Below are positions 10,175 to 19,708 of a stretch of DNA of 64,000 bases, piece by piece (position 1 is the first letter of the stretch; each line of letters starts with the position of its first letter). The position numbers and the translations under genes were made by a program. Below the pieces are notes generated by a model that was given only the letters and a program-made list of their open reading frames with translations, was not told the origin of the DNA and made no database searches. The stretch is from Lichenicoccus roseus (GTDB lineage: Bacteria > Pseudomonadota > Alphaproteobacteria > Acetobacterales > Acetobacteraceae), in the NCBI RefSeq assembly GCF_005844085.1, contig NZ_VCDI01000006.1, forward strand, positions 124,001-188,000, written 5' to 3'.

Positions 10175-11638
10175 ATGGCGAAGAAATCGTCGGCCTCCGC
10201 TCCGGTGCCGCCCCCCAGCGCTCCCACCCCCGACGGCGTCGGCCGCGTCATGGAGATGCTGCAGGAGCATTCGGTCGAGTATGTCGACCTGCGCTTCACC
10301 GATCCGCGCGGCAAGTGGCACCACACCACCCAGCACGTCTCGACCATCGAGGAAGAGGTGTTCCGCGACGGCATCATGTTCGACGGCTCCTCGATCGCCG
10401 GCTGGAAGGCGATCAACGAGAGTGACATGATCCTGATGCCGGACGCCGAGACCGCGGTGATGGACCCGTTCGCGGCCAAGCCGCAGATGATCCTGTTCTG
10501 CGACATCGTCGAGCCATCCACCGGGCAGCTCTACAACCGGGATCCGCGCGGCACCTGCAAGCTTGCCGAGCAGTACCTGAAATCCACCGGAATCGGCGAT
10601 ACCGCCTTCTTCGGCCCGGAAGCCGAATTCTTCATCTTCGACAGCGTGAAGTACGGCACCGGTCCGAACTACGGCACCTACCAGCTCGACAGCATCGAAG
10701 GGCCCGGCGCATCGTTGAAGGACTATCCCGAAGGCAACATGGGACACCGCCCGAGCGTCAAGGGCGGCTATTTCCCGGTGCCGCCGGTCGATAGCGAGAA
10801 CGACCTGCGCGCCGAGATGCTTTCCACCATGGGCGAGATGGGCCTGGTGATCGAGAAGCACCATCACGAGGTGGCGCAGAGCCAGCACGAGCTCGGCACC
10901 AAGTTCGGCTCGATGACCAAGATGGCCGACCAGATGCAGATCTATAAGTACTGCATCCACAACGTCGCGCACTCGTACGGCAAGACCGCGACCTTCATGC
11001 CGAAGCCGATCCATGGCGACAACGGCTCCGGCATGCACGTGCACCAGTCGATCTGGAAGGACGGCAAGCCGGTGTTCGCCGGCAACGGCTATGCCGACCT
11101 GTCGGACACCGCGCTGTATTACATCGGCGGCATCATCAAGCACGCCAAGGCGCTGAACGCCTTCACCAACCCCTCCACCAATTCCTACAAGCGCCTGATC
11201 CCCGGGTTCGAGGCGCCGGTGCTGCTGGCCTATTCGGCACGCAACCGCTCGGCGTCCTGCCGCATCCCGTATGCGACCAGCCCGAAGGCCAAGCGTGTCG
11301 AGGTGCGCTTCCCGGACCCGACCGCCAACCCGTACCTCGCCTTCGCGGCGATGCTGATGGCCGGCCTGGACGGCATACGCAACAAGATCCATCCCGGCGA
11401 GGCGATGGACAAGGACCTGTACGACCTGCCCCCCGAGGAGCTGAAGAGCATCCCGACGGTGTGCGGTTCGCTGCGGGAAGCTCTGCGCGCGGTCGAGGCC
11501 GACCACGAGTTCCTGTTGCAGGGCGGCGTGTTCACCAAGGACCAGATCGAGGCGTACTGCGAGATCAAGTGGGCCGAGGTCTATCGCTTCGAGCACACCC
11601 CGCACCCGGTCGAGTTCGAGATGTACTACTCGGTGTGA
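10175..11638 (+). CDS. glnA: Glutamine synthetase type I
   Basis: ATP-dependent condensation of glutamate and ammonia. The 487-residue protein has FDGSSIAGW, the ATP/metal motif [12 protein letters not shown], the [16 protein letters not shown] block and [29 protein letters not shown] contains the Tyr that is adenylylated in GS-I. The N-terminus has a short Ala/Pro/Ser-rich extension of about 20 residues. It follows glnB and overlaps the next gene by four bases. Confidence 0.96.
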   Translation: MAKKSSASAPVPPPSAPTPDGVGRVMEMLQEHSVEYVDLRFTDPRGKWHHTTQHVSTIEEEVFRDGIMFDGSSIAGWKAINESDMILMPDAETAVMDPFAAKPQMILFCDIVEPSTGQLYNRDPRGTCKLAEQYLKSTGIGDTAFFGPEAEFFIFDSVKYGTGPNYGTYQLDSIEGPGASLKDYPEGNMGHRPSVKGGYFPVPPVDSENDLRAEMLSTMGEMGLVIEKHHHEVAQSQHELGTKFGSMTKMADQMQIYKYCIHNVAHSYGKTATFMPKPIHGDNGSGMHVHQSIWKDGKPVFAGNGYADLSDTALYYIGGIIKHAKALNAFTNPSTNSYKRLIPGFEAPVLLAYSARNRSASCRIPYATSPKAKRVEVRFPDPTANPYLAFAAMLMAGLDGIRNKIHPGEAMDKDLYDLPPEELKSIPTVCGSLREALRAVEADHEFLLQGGVFTKDQIEAYCEIKWAEVYRFEHTPHPVEFEMYYSV

Positions 11639-12663
11639 CGACCCGGCCGCTGATCCTGCTCGACCCGCACCCGCGGGCGAGCACGGATATCTTCGACGAC
11701 GAGACCCGCCGCGCGCTCGACGGTCTCGGCGAGATCGTCGAACACGCCGGCGGGCCGATGCCGGCGGCGCTGGTCGAGCAGCACCTGCCGCGCGCCAGCC
11801 TGCTGCTCGGCCAGACCGACCTGCCGGCGGAGCGGCTGGCCCGGGCGCCCAACCTGCGCGGCGTGATCAACGTCGAGACCAACTTCCTGGCCAACATCGA
11901 CTACGAGACCTGCTTTTCGCGCGGCATCCACGTGCTGACGCCGGGCAGCGCCTTTGCGCCGGTGGTCGCCGAGATGGCGCTCGCCATGGCGATCGACCTC
12001 GCGCGCGGCATCACCGGTGCCGACCGGGCGATGCGGGCTGGCGACGAAGCCTGGGGCCTCGCCGGCAACACGGGCTGCTTCATGTTCTCCGGGAGTGCCG
12101 TCGGGCTGGTCGGCTATGGCGACCTCGGCCGCGCGCTGCACCGCCTGCTGGCGCCGTTCGGCTGCCGGGTGCGTGCATTCGATCCCTGGCTGCCGGACTA
12201 TTTCCTGCGCGCCCAGGGCGTCGAGCCAACCTCGCTCGACGAGGTGCTGGCGCAATCGCGCACCGTGTTCGTGTTCGCCGGTGTCAGCAGCGAGAATGCC
12301 GGCTTCATCGCTCGCCCACAGTTCGAGACCATGCAGCCGGGCTCCTCGTTCCTGCTGCTCAGCCGGGCGGCGGTGGTCGATTTCCCGGAGATGCTGCGAC
12401 AGGCGCGGATCGGTCGGTTGCGGGTGGCCACCGACGTGTTCCCGAGCGAGCCGCTGGCGGCGGACGACCCGGCGCGCAGTACGCCCAACCTGCTGCTGTC
12501 GGCGCACCGCGCCGGTGCGCTGGTGGAGGCGCTGCACGATATCGGCCGGCAGGCGGTGGCCGATGCCGGACTGATCCTGCGCGGCCTGGCCCCGGTGGTG
12601 TGCCGCCGCGCCCAGCGGGAGACGGTCGGGCGCTCGCGCTCGAAGCCGATCGAGATGAGCTGA
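11635..12663 (+). CDS. D-isomer-specific 2-hydroxyacid dehydrogenase family protein
   Basis: NAD-dependent oxidoreductase of 342 residues. The Rossmann motif is [12 protein letters not shown] (about 158-169). A catalytic-type Arg appears in [13 protein letters not shown], Glu in DVFPSEPL and His in [11 protein letters not shown], matching the R-E-H arrangement of the family. GTG 11635 overlaps the glnA stop (GTGA), so it is translationally coupled to glnA. A link to nitrogen metabolism is suggested by this position only; the substrate is unknown. Confidence 0.82.
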   Translation: MTTRPLILLDPHPRASTDIFDDETRRALDGLGEIVEHAGGPMPAALVEQHLPRASLLLGQTDLPAERLARAPNLRGVINVETNFLANIDYETCFSRGIHVLTPGSAFAPVVAEMALAMAIDLARGITGADRAMRAGDEAWGLAGNTGCFMFSGSAVGLVGYGDLGRALHRLLAPFGCRVRAFDPWLPDYFLRAQGVEPTSLDEVLAQSRTVFVFAGVSSENAGFIARPQFETMQPGSSFLLLSRAAVVDFPEMLRQARIGRLRVATDVFPSEPLAADDPARSTPNLLLSAHRAGALVEALHDIGRQAVADAGLILRGLAPVVCRRAQRETVGRSRSKPIEMS

Positions 12664-12672
12664 GCCGGTCCC

Positions 12673-13620
12673 TCAGGCACCTCTCGACTGGCGATAGCGT
12701 CCCGGGGTGACGCCGACCAGTTCGCGGAAGCGCGCCGTGAAGTGGCTCTGGCCGACGAAGCCGCAGCGCAGCGCAACCTGCGACAGCGCCTCGCCGGCAT
12801 CGATCATCGAGCGGGCTGCTTCGATGCGGCGCATGAGCACGTACCGGTGCGGGCTCTCGCCGGTGCTGGTCCGGAAGGCGCGCGCGAAGTGGAACGGGCT
12901 CAGCCCGGCTTCCGCGGCCAGTGTCTCGATCGTCAGCGCCTCGGCCAGCCGTGCCTCCACCGATTCCTGCACGCGCTTCAGCGCCATTCTCGACAGGCCA
13001 CCGCGATGCGGCGCCGGCGGGGCGGCATCGTGCGGCCGATCGGTGGCGCTGACCCGCACCAGTTGCGCCGCCAGCAGCGCCTGCATCGCGTAGGACAGCG
13101 CCACCCGCTCGCCGGGCTCGTCCCATCCCAGTCCCAGCACGCCGGCGCGGATCATGCCCTCGATCAGCGGCTCGCGCAGATACACCAGCGGCCGCAATTC
13201 CAGCCGCGCCGGATCACGATCGAGCGTCTCGATCACCGCGCGGTCGAAAGCCTCCGGCGAGACATAGAGATGGAACAGGCTCACCGCGCCGCGGACGTCC
13301 CAGTCGGTGGTGATGCCCTTCGGCATGACGCAGACGCTTCCGGCTCCAAGGCTTGGCTGCACCGCGCGCGGACCGCGCAACCGGAAGCCCTCGCCCCCCG
13401 ACAGGTACAGGCTGAGCGTGTGATGGCTCGGCTCGGCATACCGCGTGCTGCCGATCTCGTCGCGCGACCACATGGCGGCGGACAGCCCCGACGCCAGCCG
13501 GACCGACCGCTCGAGCCTGGCGCTGGTGCGCGCCAGGCTGTCGAAAACGGTGTGCCCGCTGAGGTCGGTCATGTCGCGCGCACCCTTCCCGACCATGTCG
13601 TCCACTGCCTGGCTCCGCAT
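12673..13620 (-). CDS. AraC-family transcriptional regulator
   Basis: The C-terminal 100 residues hold the two helix-turn-helix motifs of AraC/XylS: LTIETLAAEAGLSPFHFARA and LSQVALRCGFVGQSHFTARF, followed by GVTPGRYRQ. The N-terminal 190 residues form a cupin-like sensing domain (HHTLSLYLSGGEGFRLRG). The start is uncertain: ATG 13620 is used, while 13596 and 13572 are in-frame alternatives and none has a strong ribosome site. It is divergent from the EamA transporter gene, a likely target; that is inference from position. Confidence 0.85.
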   Translation of the reverse strand: MRSQAVDDMVGKGARDMTDLSGHTVFDSLARTSARLERSVRLASGLSAAMWSRDEIGSTRYAEPSHHTLSLYLSGGEGFRLRGPRAVQPSLGAGSVCVMPKGITTDWDVRGAVSLFHLYVSPEAFDRAVIETLDRDPARLELRPLVYLREPLIEGMIRAGVLGLGWDEPGERVALSYAMQALLAAQLVRVSATDRPHDAAPPAPHRGGLSRMALKRVQESVEARLAEALTIETLAAEAGLSPFHFARAFRTSTGESPHRYVLMRRIEAARSMIDAGEALSQVALRCGFVGQSHFTARFRELVGVTPGRYRQSRGA

Positions 13621-13774
13621 CAGAGGATACAAACGGCGCGCACGGCAAGGCGCCACGGTGCACCGCACCGATGAACCGCACGCGGATGACAGGACGGCGC
13701 ACGCACATGACATACCGGACCCTGCGGGTGCCACAGATTGCGGGCCCGCCGTCCTGCCGTCGCGGAGGCCAGTC

Positions 13775-14710
13775 ATGCGCGTTTCGAGCCCGATCCTGTT
13801 CCTGGTCGTCGTCCTTGCCTGGGGCCTGACCTGGTATGCGATCCGCCTGCAGCTCGGCGCGCTGCCGATCGAGGTGGAGGTGTTCTGGCGCTTCGTGCTG
13901 GCGACCGCCCTGCTCTCCCTGGCGCTCGCCGCCAGCGGCCGGTTGCGCGCGGTGCCGTGGCGGCTGCATGGCTGGATGGCGCTGCTCGGCCTCACCCTGT
14001 TCTCGACCAACTTCCTGCTGATCTACCGGAGCGAGACGTGGCTCCCGAGTGGCGTGGCCTCGGTGGTGTTCAGCATGGCCACCGTGCTCACCGCCTTCAA
14101 CCGGTGGTGGCTGCTTGGCCAGCGTCCGACCATCCGCGTGCTGACCGGCGCGCTGCTCGGCGTCGTCGGCGTGGCGCTGCTGTTCGGTGTCGATGCCGGT
14201 CCGCACCGCTCAGGGATGTTGATCGGCGTGGCGCTGGCGCTCGGCGGCACCATGTTTTTCTCGCTCGGCAACCTGGTGTCGGCCCGCATCGCGGTCACCG
14301 GCACGGATCTGCCGAATGCGGTGCTGCGCGGGATGGGCTGGGGAGCGGCGGCACTGGCCCTGGTGATGCTGTTCGAGCATGACCGCTTCGCTATCGTGCC
14401 GACGCTGCCCTGGCTCGGCAGCCTCGCCTATCTCGCCGTGATCGGCTCGGTGGTGGGATTCCTGGCCTACCTGTCGCTGGCGCTGCGCATCGGTGCCGAC
14501 CGCGCCGCCTATGCGACGGTGCTCTCCCCGGTGGTCGCGCTGCTGGTCTCCAGCCTGTTCGAGACCTATCGCTGGACGCCGGGAGCGATCCTCGGCCTTG
14601 CCCTTGTGCTGCTCGGCAACGTCGTCATCTTCGCACGCTTGCCGCGCCACAGCCGGCTGCGATCGCCCTGGACGCTGTTGTCAGGTCGCGCCAAGCACTC
14701 CCGCCCATAG
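13775..14710 (+). CDS. EamA/DMT-family transporter
   Basis: Polytopic inner-membrane protein of 311 residues with about ten hydrophobic segments in two EamA repeats. It starts MRVSSPILFLVVVLAWGLTW, typical of the family, and the second repeat ends in LGLALVLLGNVVIF. A CGGAGG ribosome site precedes ATG 13775. It probably exports a small metabolite; the substrate is unknown. It is divergent from an AraC regulator, and its 3' end overlaps the convergent esterase gene by 30 bases. Confidence 0.85.
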   Translation: MRVSSPILFLVVVLAWGLTWYAIRLQLGALPIEVEVFWRFVLATALLSLALAASGRLRAVPWRLHGWMALLGLTLFSTNFLLIYRSETWLPSGVASVVFSMATVLTAFNRWWLLGQRPTIRVLTGALLGVVGVALLFGVDAGPHRSGMLIGVALALGGTMFFSLGNLVSARIAVTGTDLPNAVLRGMGWGAAALALVMLFEHDRFAIVPTLPWLGSLAYLAVIGSVVGFLAYLSLALRIGADRAAYATVLSPVVALLVSSLFETYRWTPGAILGLALVLLGNVVIFARLPRHSRLRSPWTLLSGRAKHSRP

Positions 14711-16321
14711 CCGGCGCTCCAGCGCATTCGGATCGTCCTGCACCCTGCTGTCGACATCCAGGATCATCGTTGCCCGCTGCGGGACCTCGTAGCGTGGCCA
14801 CTCCGGCAGTCCCGGAGCCGCCGGCGCGCCGCCGGCGATGAACGCCACCCAGGCCGCATGCATCCTCTCCGCCAGCCCCGCATCGAAACCCGCATCCAGC
14901 GGCTCGAGATTGGTGTCCCCCGGGTTGTCCCAGACATAGGCCAGTTCGCTGGCATGCGCTGCGCGACCGGCGAACACGCCGTCCTGCGCGGCACGGTCGA
15001 AGCGATACATCCAGACCGTGCCACCGGCATGGCACTGGGCTTCCGCCACCCGCACCGACGGGATCCAGTATTCCTCGGCGGTCAGCGCCCGCCAGCGCAG
15101 CTCGGCGGGGTCGGGGACCGTGATCGAGGCATCGTAGTGCTGCAGGATGCGCTCGAAGCTGTCCGGCTGCAGGTTGCCCAGGTTGCGTGCCTGCAGCGGC
15201 TGCGTCGCAGCACCTGGCCCGAGAAACAGGCGGCTCTCGTCGCGGTTGGTGCCGAGCAGCAACGGCCACGACTTCATGCAGCCGCCGCGTATGGCGTCCT
15301 CCGGCATCGCCGGCAGCAGCACGCCGTCCACGATCGGGCGCAGGGGGAAATTATGCGGCGGATCCAGCATCAGCTCGTGCTGCGCCTCTATCAGCCGGTC
15401 GAGATCGAGGTGCAGCAGCGCCGCGGTCTTCAGCGGCGGCAGCGACAGCAGGCGCAGGTATTCGAGGGTGATCTCGCGCGCCGCCGTCATCGACAGTACG
15501 GTACGGCCGCCGCCGCTTTCCAGGATCACCCGCGAGAACAGGCCGCGAGCAGCGGGTGCCGCGACCAGGGCTGCGACATCCTTGGCGCCGGCCGACTCGC
15601 CGGCGAGCGTGACGCGGCCGGGGTCGCCGCCGAACGCTGCGATATTGCGACGGATCCAGCGCAGCGCCAGCATCTGGTCGCGGATCGCGTTGTTGCCGCT
15701 GCCGGCATAGCGGCTGCCAAGCTGGTCGCCGAGCTCGAGGAAGCCGAGCACGCCCATCCGGTAGTCCAGGGTGACGCAGATGACACCGGAGCGTGCGAAG
15801 CGGGCGCCGTCATAGATCGGCTCGCTTGCCGCGCCGCTGACATTGGAGCCGCCATGGATCCAGACCATGACCGGCGCTCCAACCGCATCAGGCGGCACGA
15901 AGATGTCCAGGCTCAGGCACTGCTCGCTGGCGACATCCTGGGTATGGCCGACGCGCTGCACCGCCATCGGGCCGAACCGGTCCGCCTCGAATGCCTTGCT
16001 CCAGCGTGGCGGCGGCACCGGCGGCAGGAAGCGGCCCGGCACGTGGCCGTATGGGATCCCGAGGTAGCGTGCCACACCGTTCGCCAGGCGCCCGCGCACG
16101 TCGCCGCACGGCGCATGCACCAGCACGCCGCCGTCCCCTGCAAGGGTCACGCGCTCGGGCTCGACCAGGGTCCGGCTGGCACGGGCGTTCCCGGCCGCCA
16201 GCAATCCGGCCGCGCCGACCGTCGCGCAGGCCAGGAAGCGCCGGCGCGAGCAGCCACTTATTGTATCCAAGACCGGCTCCGACTCAGCTCTCGCCAGACA
16301 ATTCGCGCCGGCTGCGATCAA
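14681..16321 (-). CDS. Tat-exported type B carboxylesterase
   Basis: Alpha/beta hydrolase of up to 546 residues. The twin-arginine signal CSRRRFLACATVGAAGLLAA is near residues 24-43, so the enzyme is likely exported folded. VWIHGGSNVSGAASEPIYDG is the oxyanion region and VTLAGESAGAKDVAAL carries the nucleophile Ser; LLLGTNRDESRLF and a C-terminal AHASELAYVWDN with the His complete the type B carboxylesterase pattern. ATG 16321 overlaps the end of the ClC gene by 38 bases; TTG 16270 is a plausible shorter start that still leaves the Tat motif. Substrate unknown. Confidence 0.85.
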   Translation of the reverse strand: MIAAGANCLARAESEPVLDTISGCSRRRFLACATVGAAGLLAAGNARASRTLVEPERVTLAGDGGVLVHAPCGDVRGRLANGVARYLGIPYGHVPGRFLPPVPPPRWSKAFEADRFGPMAVQRVGHTQDVASEQCLSLDIFVPPDAVGAPVMVWIHGGSNVSGAASEPIYDGARFARSGVICVTLDYRMGVLGFLELGDQLGSRYAGSGNNAIRDQMLALRWIRRNIAAFGGDPGRVTLAGESAGAKDVAALVAAPAARGLFSRVILESGGGRTVLSMTAAREITLEYLRLLSLPPLKTAALLHLDLDRLIEAQHELMLDPPHNFPLRPIVDGVLLPAMPEDAIRGGCMKSWPLLLGTNRDESRLFLGPGAATQPLQARNLGNLQPDSFERILQHYDASITVPDPAELRWRALTAEEYWIPSVRVAEAQCHAGGTVWMYRFDRAAQDGVFAGRAAHASELAYVWDNPGDTNLEPLDAGFDAGLAERMHAAWVAFIAGGAPAAPGLPEWPRYEVPQRATMILDVDSRVQDDPNALERRLWAGVLGAT

Positions 16322-18161
16322 GTTCCTCGCTGTACCGGCGCAACGCGTGCTGCTCGGTCAGCAGGCCGATCACGACGCGGCTGTCGGGATTGTCCACCAC
16401 CACCAGCGCATCGCTCTCCGCCCGTTCGAACAGGGCGATGGCCTCCTTCACGTTCATCTGCGGCAGCAGCATGGTCTCCTCGTAATGCAGCAGCTCGCCG
16501 AGCCAGGAGGCGTCGTGGTCGGCGGCATGCAGCTCCGGCACCTGCACGATACCGGCATAGCGGCCACCCTCGTCGACCACCACGACGCGATGCTCGGAGC
16601 CGAGCGGAAAGTCGCGGCGCATCGAGGCGAGCGAGGTGGTCGAGCGCAGCGTACGGATCTCGCGACGCATGATCCGCCCGACGGTGAGGTTGCGGATCCA
16701 GCCGACATCGAGGGCACTTCGTATGCTTTCGCCGCGCAGGTGGAAGCGCCAGGTGGCGAACGAGTAGCCGAAGGTGCGGCGCACGGTCAGCGCCGAGACG
16801 ACCGAGGCCACCAGCACCGCGACCGTCAGCGGCAGGCTGCCGGTGGATTCCAGCGCCAGGAACACCATCGTCAGCGGGCCGCCGATGATGGCGACCGCCA
16901 GCGCGCTCATGCAGATCAGCGCGCAGGTGACCGGCGGCAGCGAGGTCGTGGTCAGCATGCCGAGCAGGTCGCCGCACAGGGTGCCGGTCAGCACGCCGAG
17001 GAACAGCGACGCGAAGAACAGGCCGCCGCGGAACCCCGAGCCGATCGAGATTGCCGACGCGCAGGCCTTGAGCAGCAGCAGCAGCGCCGCCTGCCGGATG
17101 CCGAAAGCGCCGTTCAACCCGAGACGCAACGCGGCGTGGCCGGAGGACAGCACCGCCGGCGTCACCAGCGCCAGCGCGCCCACGATCAGGCCACCGATCG
17201 CCGGCCGGCTCCAGCCGGGCACCCGCGAGCGCCGGAAGATCGTCTCGGTCAGGGTGACCATCCGCATGATGGCGATGCCGACCAGGGCGCTGATCACGCC
17301 GAGTGCCACGATCGGCAGGTAGTCGCGCCATTCCAGCGTCGCCGGCAGGGCGAGGTCGAGCGAGGGGGCGGTGCCGTCGAGCGCGTGCGTCACCACGATG
17401 GCGCAGATCGAGGCCAGCGTGACAGGCGCGAGGTTGGCCAGCGAATAGGTGCCGATCACCAGCTCGAAGGCGTAGAAGGCGCCGGCCAGCGGTGCGTCGA
17501 ACGCCGCCCCGATCGCCCCCGCGGCGCCGCACCCGACCAGCACCCGCAGGTCGGCCCGACGCACACGGAACGAGCGGCCGATCCAGGACGCGAACGCCGA
17601 GCCGATCTGGGTGTAGCCGGCCTCCAGCCCGATCGAGGCGCCGGCGCCGTTGGAGAGCAGCGTCTGGCCGACCACGATGGCGCTGTCGCGCAACGACATG
17701 CGGCCGCCATGCAGCGCATTGGCCTCGATCGGGTCGACCGGGCGGCCGGACACGTAGCGGGATATCAGCAGGCCGCTGAGGCCGAGCAACAGGCCGCCGA
17801 TGGTGGGCACCAGCAGGGCGCGCTGCGGGTCCACGGAAGACAGTCCCGACAGGCGGCCGTCATTATCCAGCCGGAACAGCACCCGGTGCGCCAGCAGGGT
17901 GGCGTCGTTCATGGCAACCACGAAAACGCCGGCGACGATGCCGATGCAGGCGGCCAGCACCACAAGCCAGATCTCGTCGGCACGCACCAGGGCGCGCAGC
18001 GTGTGCGGCGCGTGCACCACCCAACGCTGCACCGGAACGGCATGGTCGCGCAGCCAGACGGCACCGCGCGGAACCACCTTGGTCGCACGTGAGAGCTTCG
18101 GCCTGGCCTTGCGCCCCGGCCCCGAGACGCGACGCATCGCCGTGGCGAACATGCCAGGCAT
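16284..18161 (-). CDS. ClC-family chloride channel/antiporter with C-terminal CBS domains
   Basis: Membrane protein of 625 residues with a ClC core (about 60-470) and two CBS domains (about 500-615). Key ClC sites are altered: the GREGP motif reads GLEAG, keeping the gating Glu; the first anion motif (GSGIP in E. coli ClcA) appears as RPVDPIE; the GIFAP site reads GLFFAS. The CBS region (TLRSTTSLASMRRDFPLGSE) suggests nucleotide or ionic-strength control. It is upstream of and overlaps the esterase gene. Ion specificity and channel versus exchanger mode cannot be told from sequence. Confidence 0.87.
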   Translation of the reverse strand: MPGMFATAMRRVSGPGRKARPKLSRATKVVPRGAVWLRDHAVPVQRWVVHAPHTLRALVRADEIWLVVLAACIGIVAGVFVVAMNDATLLAHRVLFRLDNDGRLSGLSSVDPQRALLVPTIGGLLLGLSGLLISRYVSGRPVDPIEANALHGGRMSLRDSAIVVGQTLLSNGAGASIGLEAGYTQIGSAFASWIGRSFRVRRADLRVLVGCGAAGAIGAAFDAPLAGAFYAFELVIGTYSLANLAPVTLASICAIVVTHALDGTAPSLDLALPATLEWRDYLPIVALGVISALVGIAIMRMVTLTETIFRRSRVPGWSRPAIGGLIVGALALVTPAVLSSGHAALRLGLNGAFGIRQAALLLLLKACASAISIGSGFRGGLFFASLFLGVLTGTLCGDLLGMLTTTSLPPVTCALICMSALAVAIIGGPLTMVFLALESTGSLPLTVAVLVASVVSALTVRRTFGYSFATWRFHLRGESIRSALDVGWIRNLTVGRIMRREIRTLRSTTSLASMRRDFPLGSEHRVVVVDEGGRYAGIVQVPELHAADHDASWLGELLHYEETMLLPQMNVKEAIALFERAESDALVVVDNPDSRVVIGLLTEQHALRRYSEELDRSRRELSGES

Positions 18162-18361
18162 CTACTCGCGCCCTCTGCAACTGCCACACATCATCGGACC
18201 GCGCCTGCGCTCGACCCGATTTGCGGGCGAGCGCCCTGCTTGTGGGGCCCGCGCCGCGCCGGATCAACAAACTCCGTGCCAGCGAACCCGATTGGAGCGC
18301 GAAACTGCCGGTGTGTGGCGCTCAGGTCCCACCCTTGCCGGGGGCGGCTCTCAAGATCGGG

Positions 18362-18577
18362 TCAGGCGCGCCCAACATACACCGGCGGAGGTTCCAGCGG
18401 CGGCGGAACCGGGATCGGGGCCGGCGGATCGCCCACCGGCGCCGGCGCGTCCGGATCGTCGTCATCCTCGTCTGGAAACGGCGGCGGCGGCGGCGTGTCG
18501 CTGGCGCAGCGCAAGTAGGCGGTCATGGGACCACGCTTCAAGCGAGTGACCGGGACGGTGCAGGGAACGAGGAGCAT
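18362..18577 (-). CDS. Hypothetical small acidic Pro-rich protein
   Basis: A possible 71-residue protein starting at ATG 18577 with AGGTGA seven bases upstream; ATG 18526 is an internal alternative. After a short hydrophobic start (MLLVPCTVPVTRLK) the C-terminal 45 residues are a Pro and Asp rich repeat-like tail (DTPPPPPFPDEDDDDPDAP and IPVPPPLEPPPVYV). It lies alone between the ClC gene and the quinone oxidoreductase gene. In a GC-rich genome such a frame could be fortuitous. No family is recognised. Confidence 0.33.
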   Translation of the reverse strand: MLLVPCTVPVTRLKRGPMTAYLRCASDTPPPPPFPDEDDDDPDAPAPVGDPPAPIPVPPPLEPPPVYVGRA

Positions 18578-18670
18578 GGGCCTATCACCTGATGTCTGCC
18601 ATGCGAGAACCGTCCGGGGCGCGGGCGGTTGCTCCGCCATGATCCACCGCCGAACCGGAAGCAGCATGAC

Positions 18671-19699
18671 ATGACCCAGGACAACCTCGACGCGATACCG
18701 CAGGCCATGCGCTTCATCGGCCGTAGCGGCGACGGCGGCCCCGAGGTCCTGCAGGTCGAGCACGGGCCGGTGCCGCGGCCACGGCCTGGCGAGGTGCTGA
18801 TCCGGGTGCAGGCGCTCGGCCTGAACGCTCCCGACCTGATGCAGCGGCGCGGCCTGTATCCACCGCCGGCCGATGCAAGCCCGATCCTGGGCCTGGAGGT
18901 CGCCGGCGAGGTGGTGGCGGTCGGGCAGGCCCTGGAGGGCGCCTCCGCCGGGCCTGCCGTCGGCGACAAGGTCTGCGCGCTGGTGAACGGCGGCGGCTAT
19001 GCGGAATATTGCGTGGCGCCGGTGCGCCAGTGCCTGCCCTGGCCGGACGGCTTCGACGCGGTGCAGGCGGCGGCACTGCCCGAGAACTACTTCACCGTCT
19101 GGATCAACCTGTTCCGGATCGGCAATCTGCAGGCCGGCCAGTCGGCGCTGGTGCATGGCGGCAGCAGCGGGATCGGTACCACCGCGATCCAACTCGCGCA
19201 CGCCAGGGGCGCCACCATCTACGCCACCGCCGGCACCGACGAGAAGTGCGCGCTGTGCCGCTCGCTGGGCGCCGCCGAGGCGATCAACTACCGGCAGCAG
19301 GATTTCGCCGAGCGCATCAAGGCGCTGACCGGGGGACGCGGCGTCGATGTCATCCTGGACATGATCGGGGCCAGCTATTTCCAGCGCAATCTCGACAGCC
19401 TCGCCGATGATGGCAGGCTGGTGACCATCGCCGTGCTGGGTGGCGACAAGGTGGACGGACTGAAGCTGTCGCAGCTGATGCGCCGTCGGCTGACGCTCAC
19501 CGGATCGACGCTTCGACCGCGCTCGGCCGCCTTCAAGGGCGAGGTGGCGGACGCGCTTCGCGAGCAGGTCTGGCCGCTGCTTTCGGGTGGCGCGATCCGG
19601 CCGTTGATCCACGCCGTGCTGCCCTTCACGGATGCGGCCCGAGCCCATACGCTGATGGAGAGCGGATCGCACTCGGGCAAGATCATGCTCACCCTGTAA
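18671..19699 (+). CDS. NAD(P)H-quinone oxidoreductase, zinc-independent MDR family
   Basis: Medium-chain dehydrogenase/reductase of the QOR type, 342 residues, one-electron or two-electron reduction of quinones with NADPH. GLNAPDLMQRRGLYPPP and PILGLEVAGEVVAVG mark the catalytic domain; VHGGSSGIGTTAIQLAHARG (about 158-177) is the nucleotide-binding motif. Structural-zinc cysteines are absent, as expected for QOR. The start at 18671 aligns with the family and follows GGAAG. It runs into the alpha/beta hydrolase gene nine bases later. Confidence 0.88.
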   Translation: MTQDNLDAIPQAMRFIGRSGDGGPEVLQVEHGPVPRPRPGEVLIRVQALGLNAPDLMQRRGLYPPPADASPILGLEVAGEVVAVGQALEGASAGPAVGDKVCALVNGGGYAEYCVAPVRQCLPWPDGFDAVQAAALPENYFTVWINLFRIGNLQAGQSALVHGGSSGIGTTAIQLAHARGATIYATAGTDEKCALCRSLGAAEAINYRQQDFAERIKALTGGRGVDVILDMIGASYFQRNLDSLADDGRLVTIAVLGGDKVDGLKLSQLMRRRLTLTGSTLRPRSAAFKGEVADALREQVWPLLSGGAIRPLIHAVLPFTDAARAHTLMESGSHSGKIMLTL

Positions 19700-19708
19700 T
19701 GAAGGTGA

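Noticed and set aside
16347-18092. Plus-strand frame opposite the ClC gene
   Set aside because: Low-complexity Arg/Gln/His text, antisense to a clear membrane protein gene.
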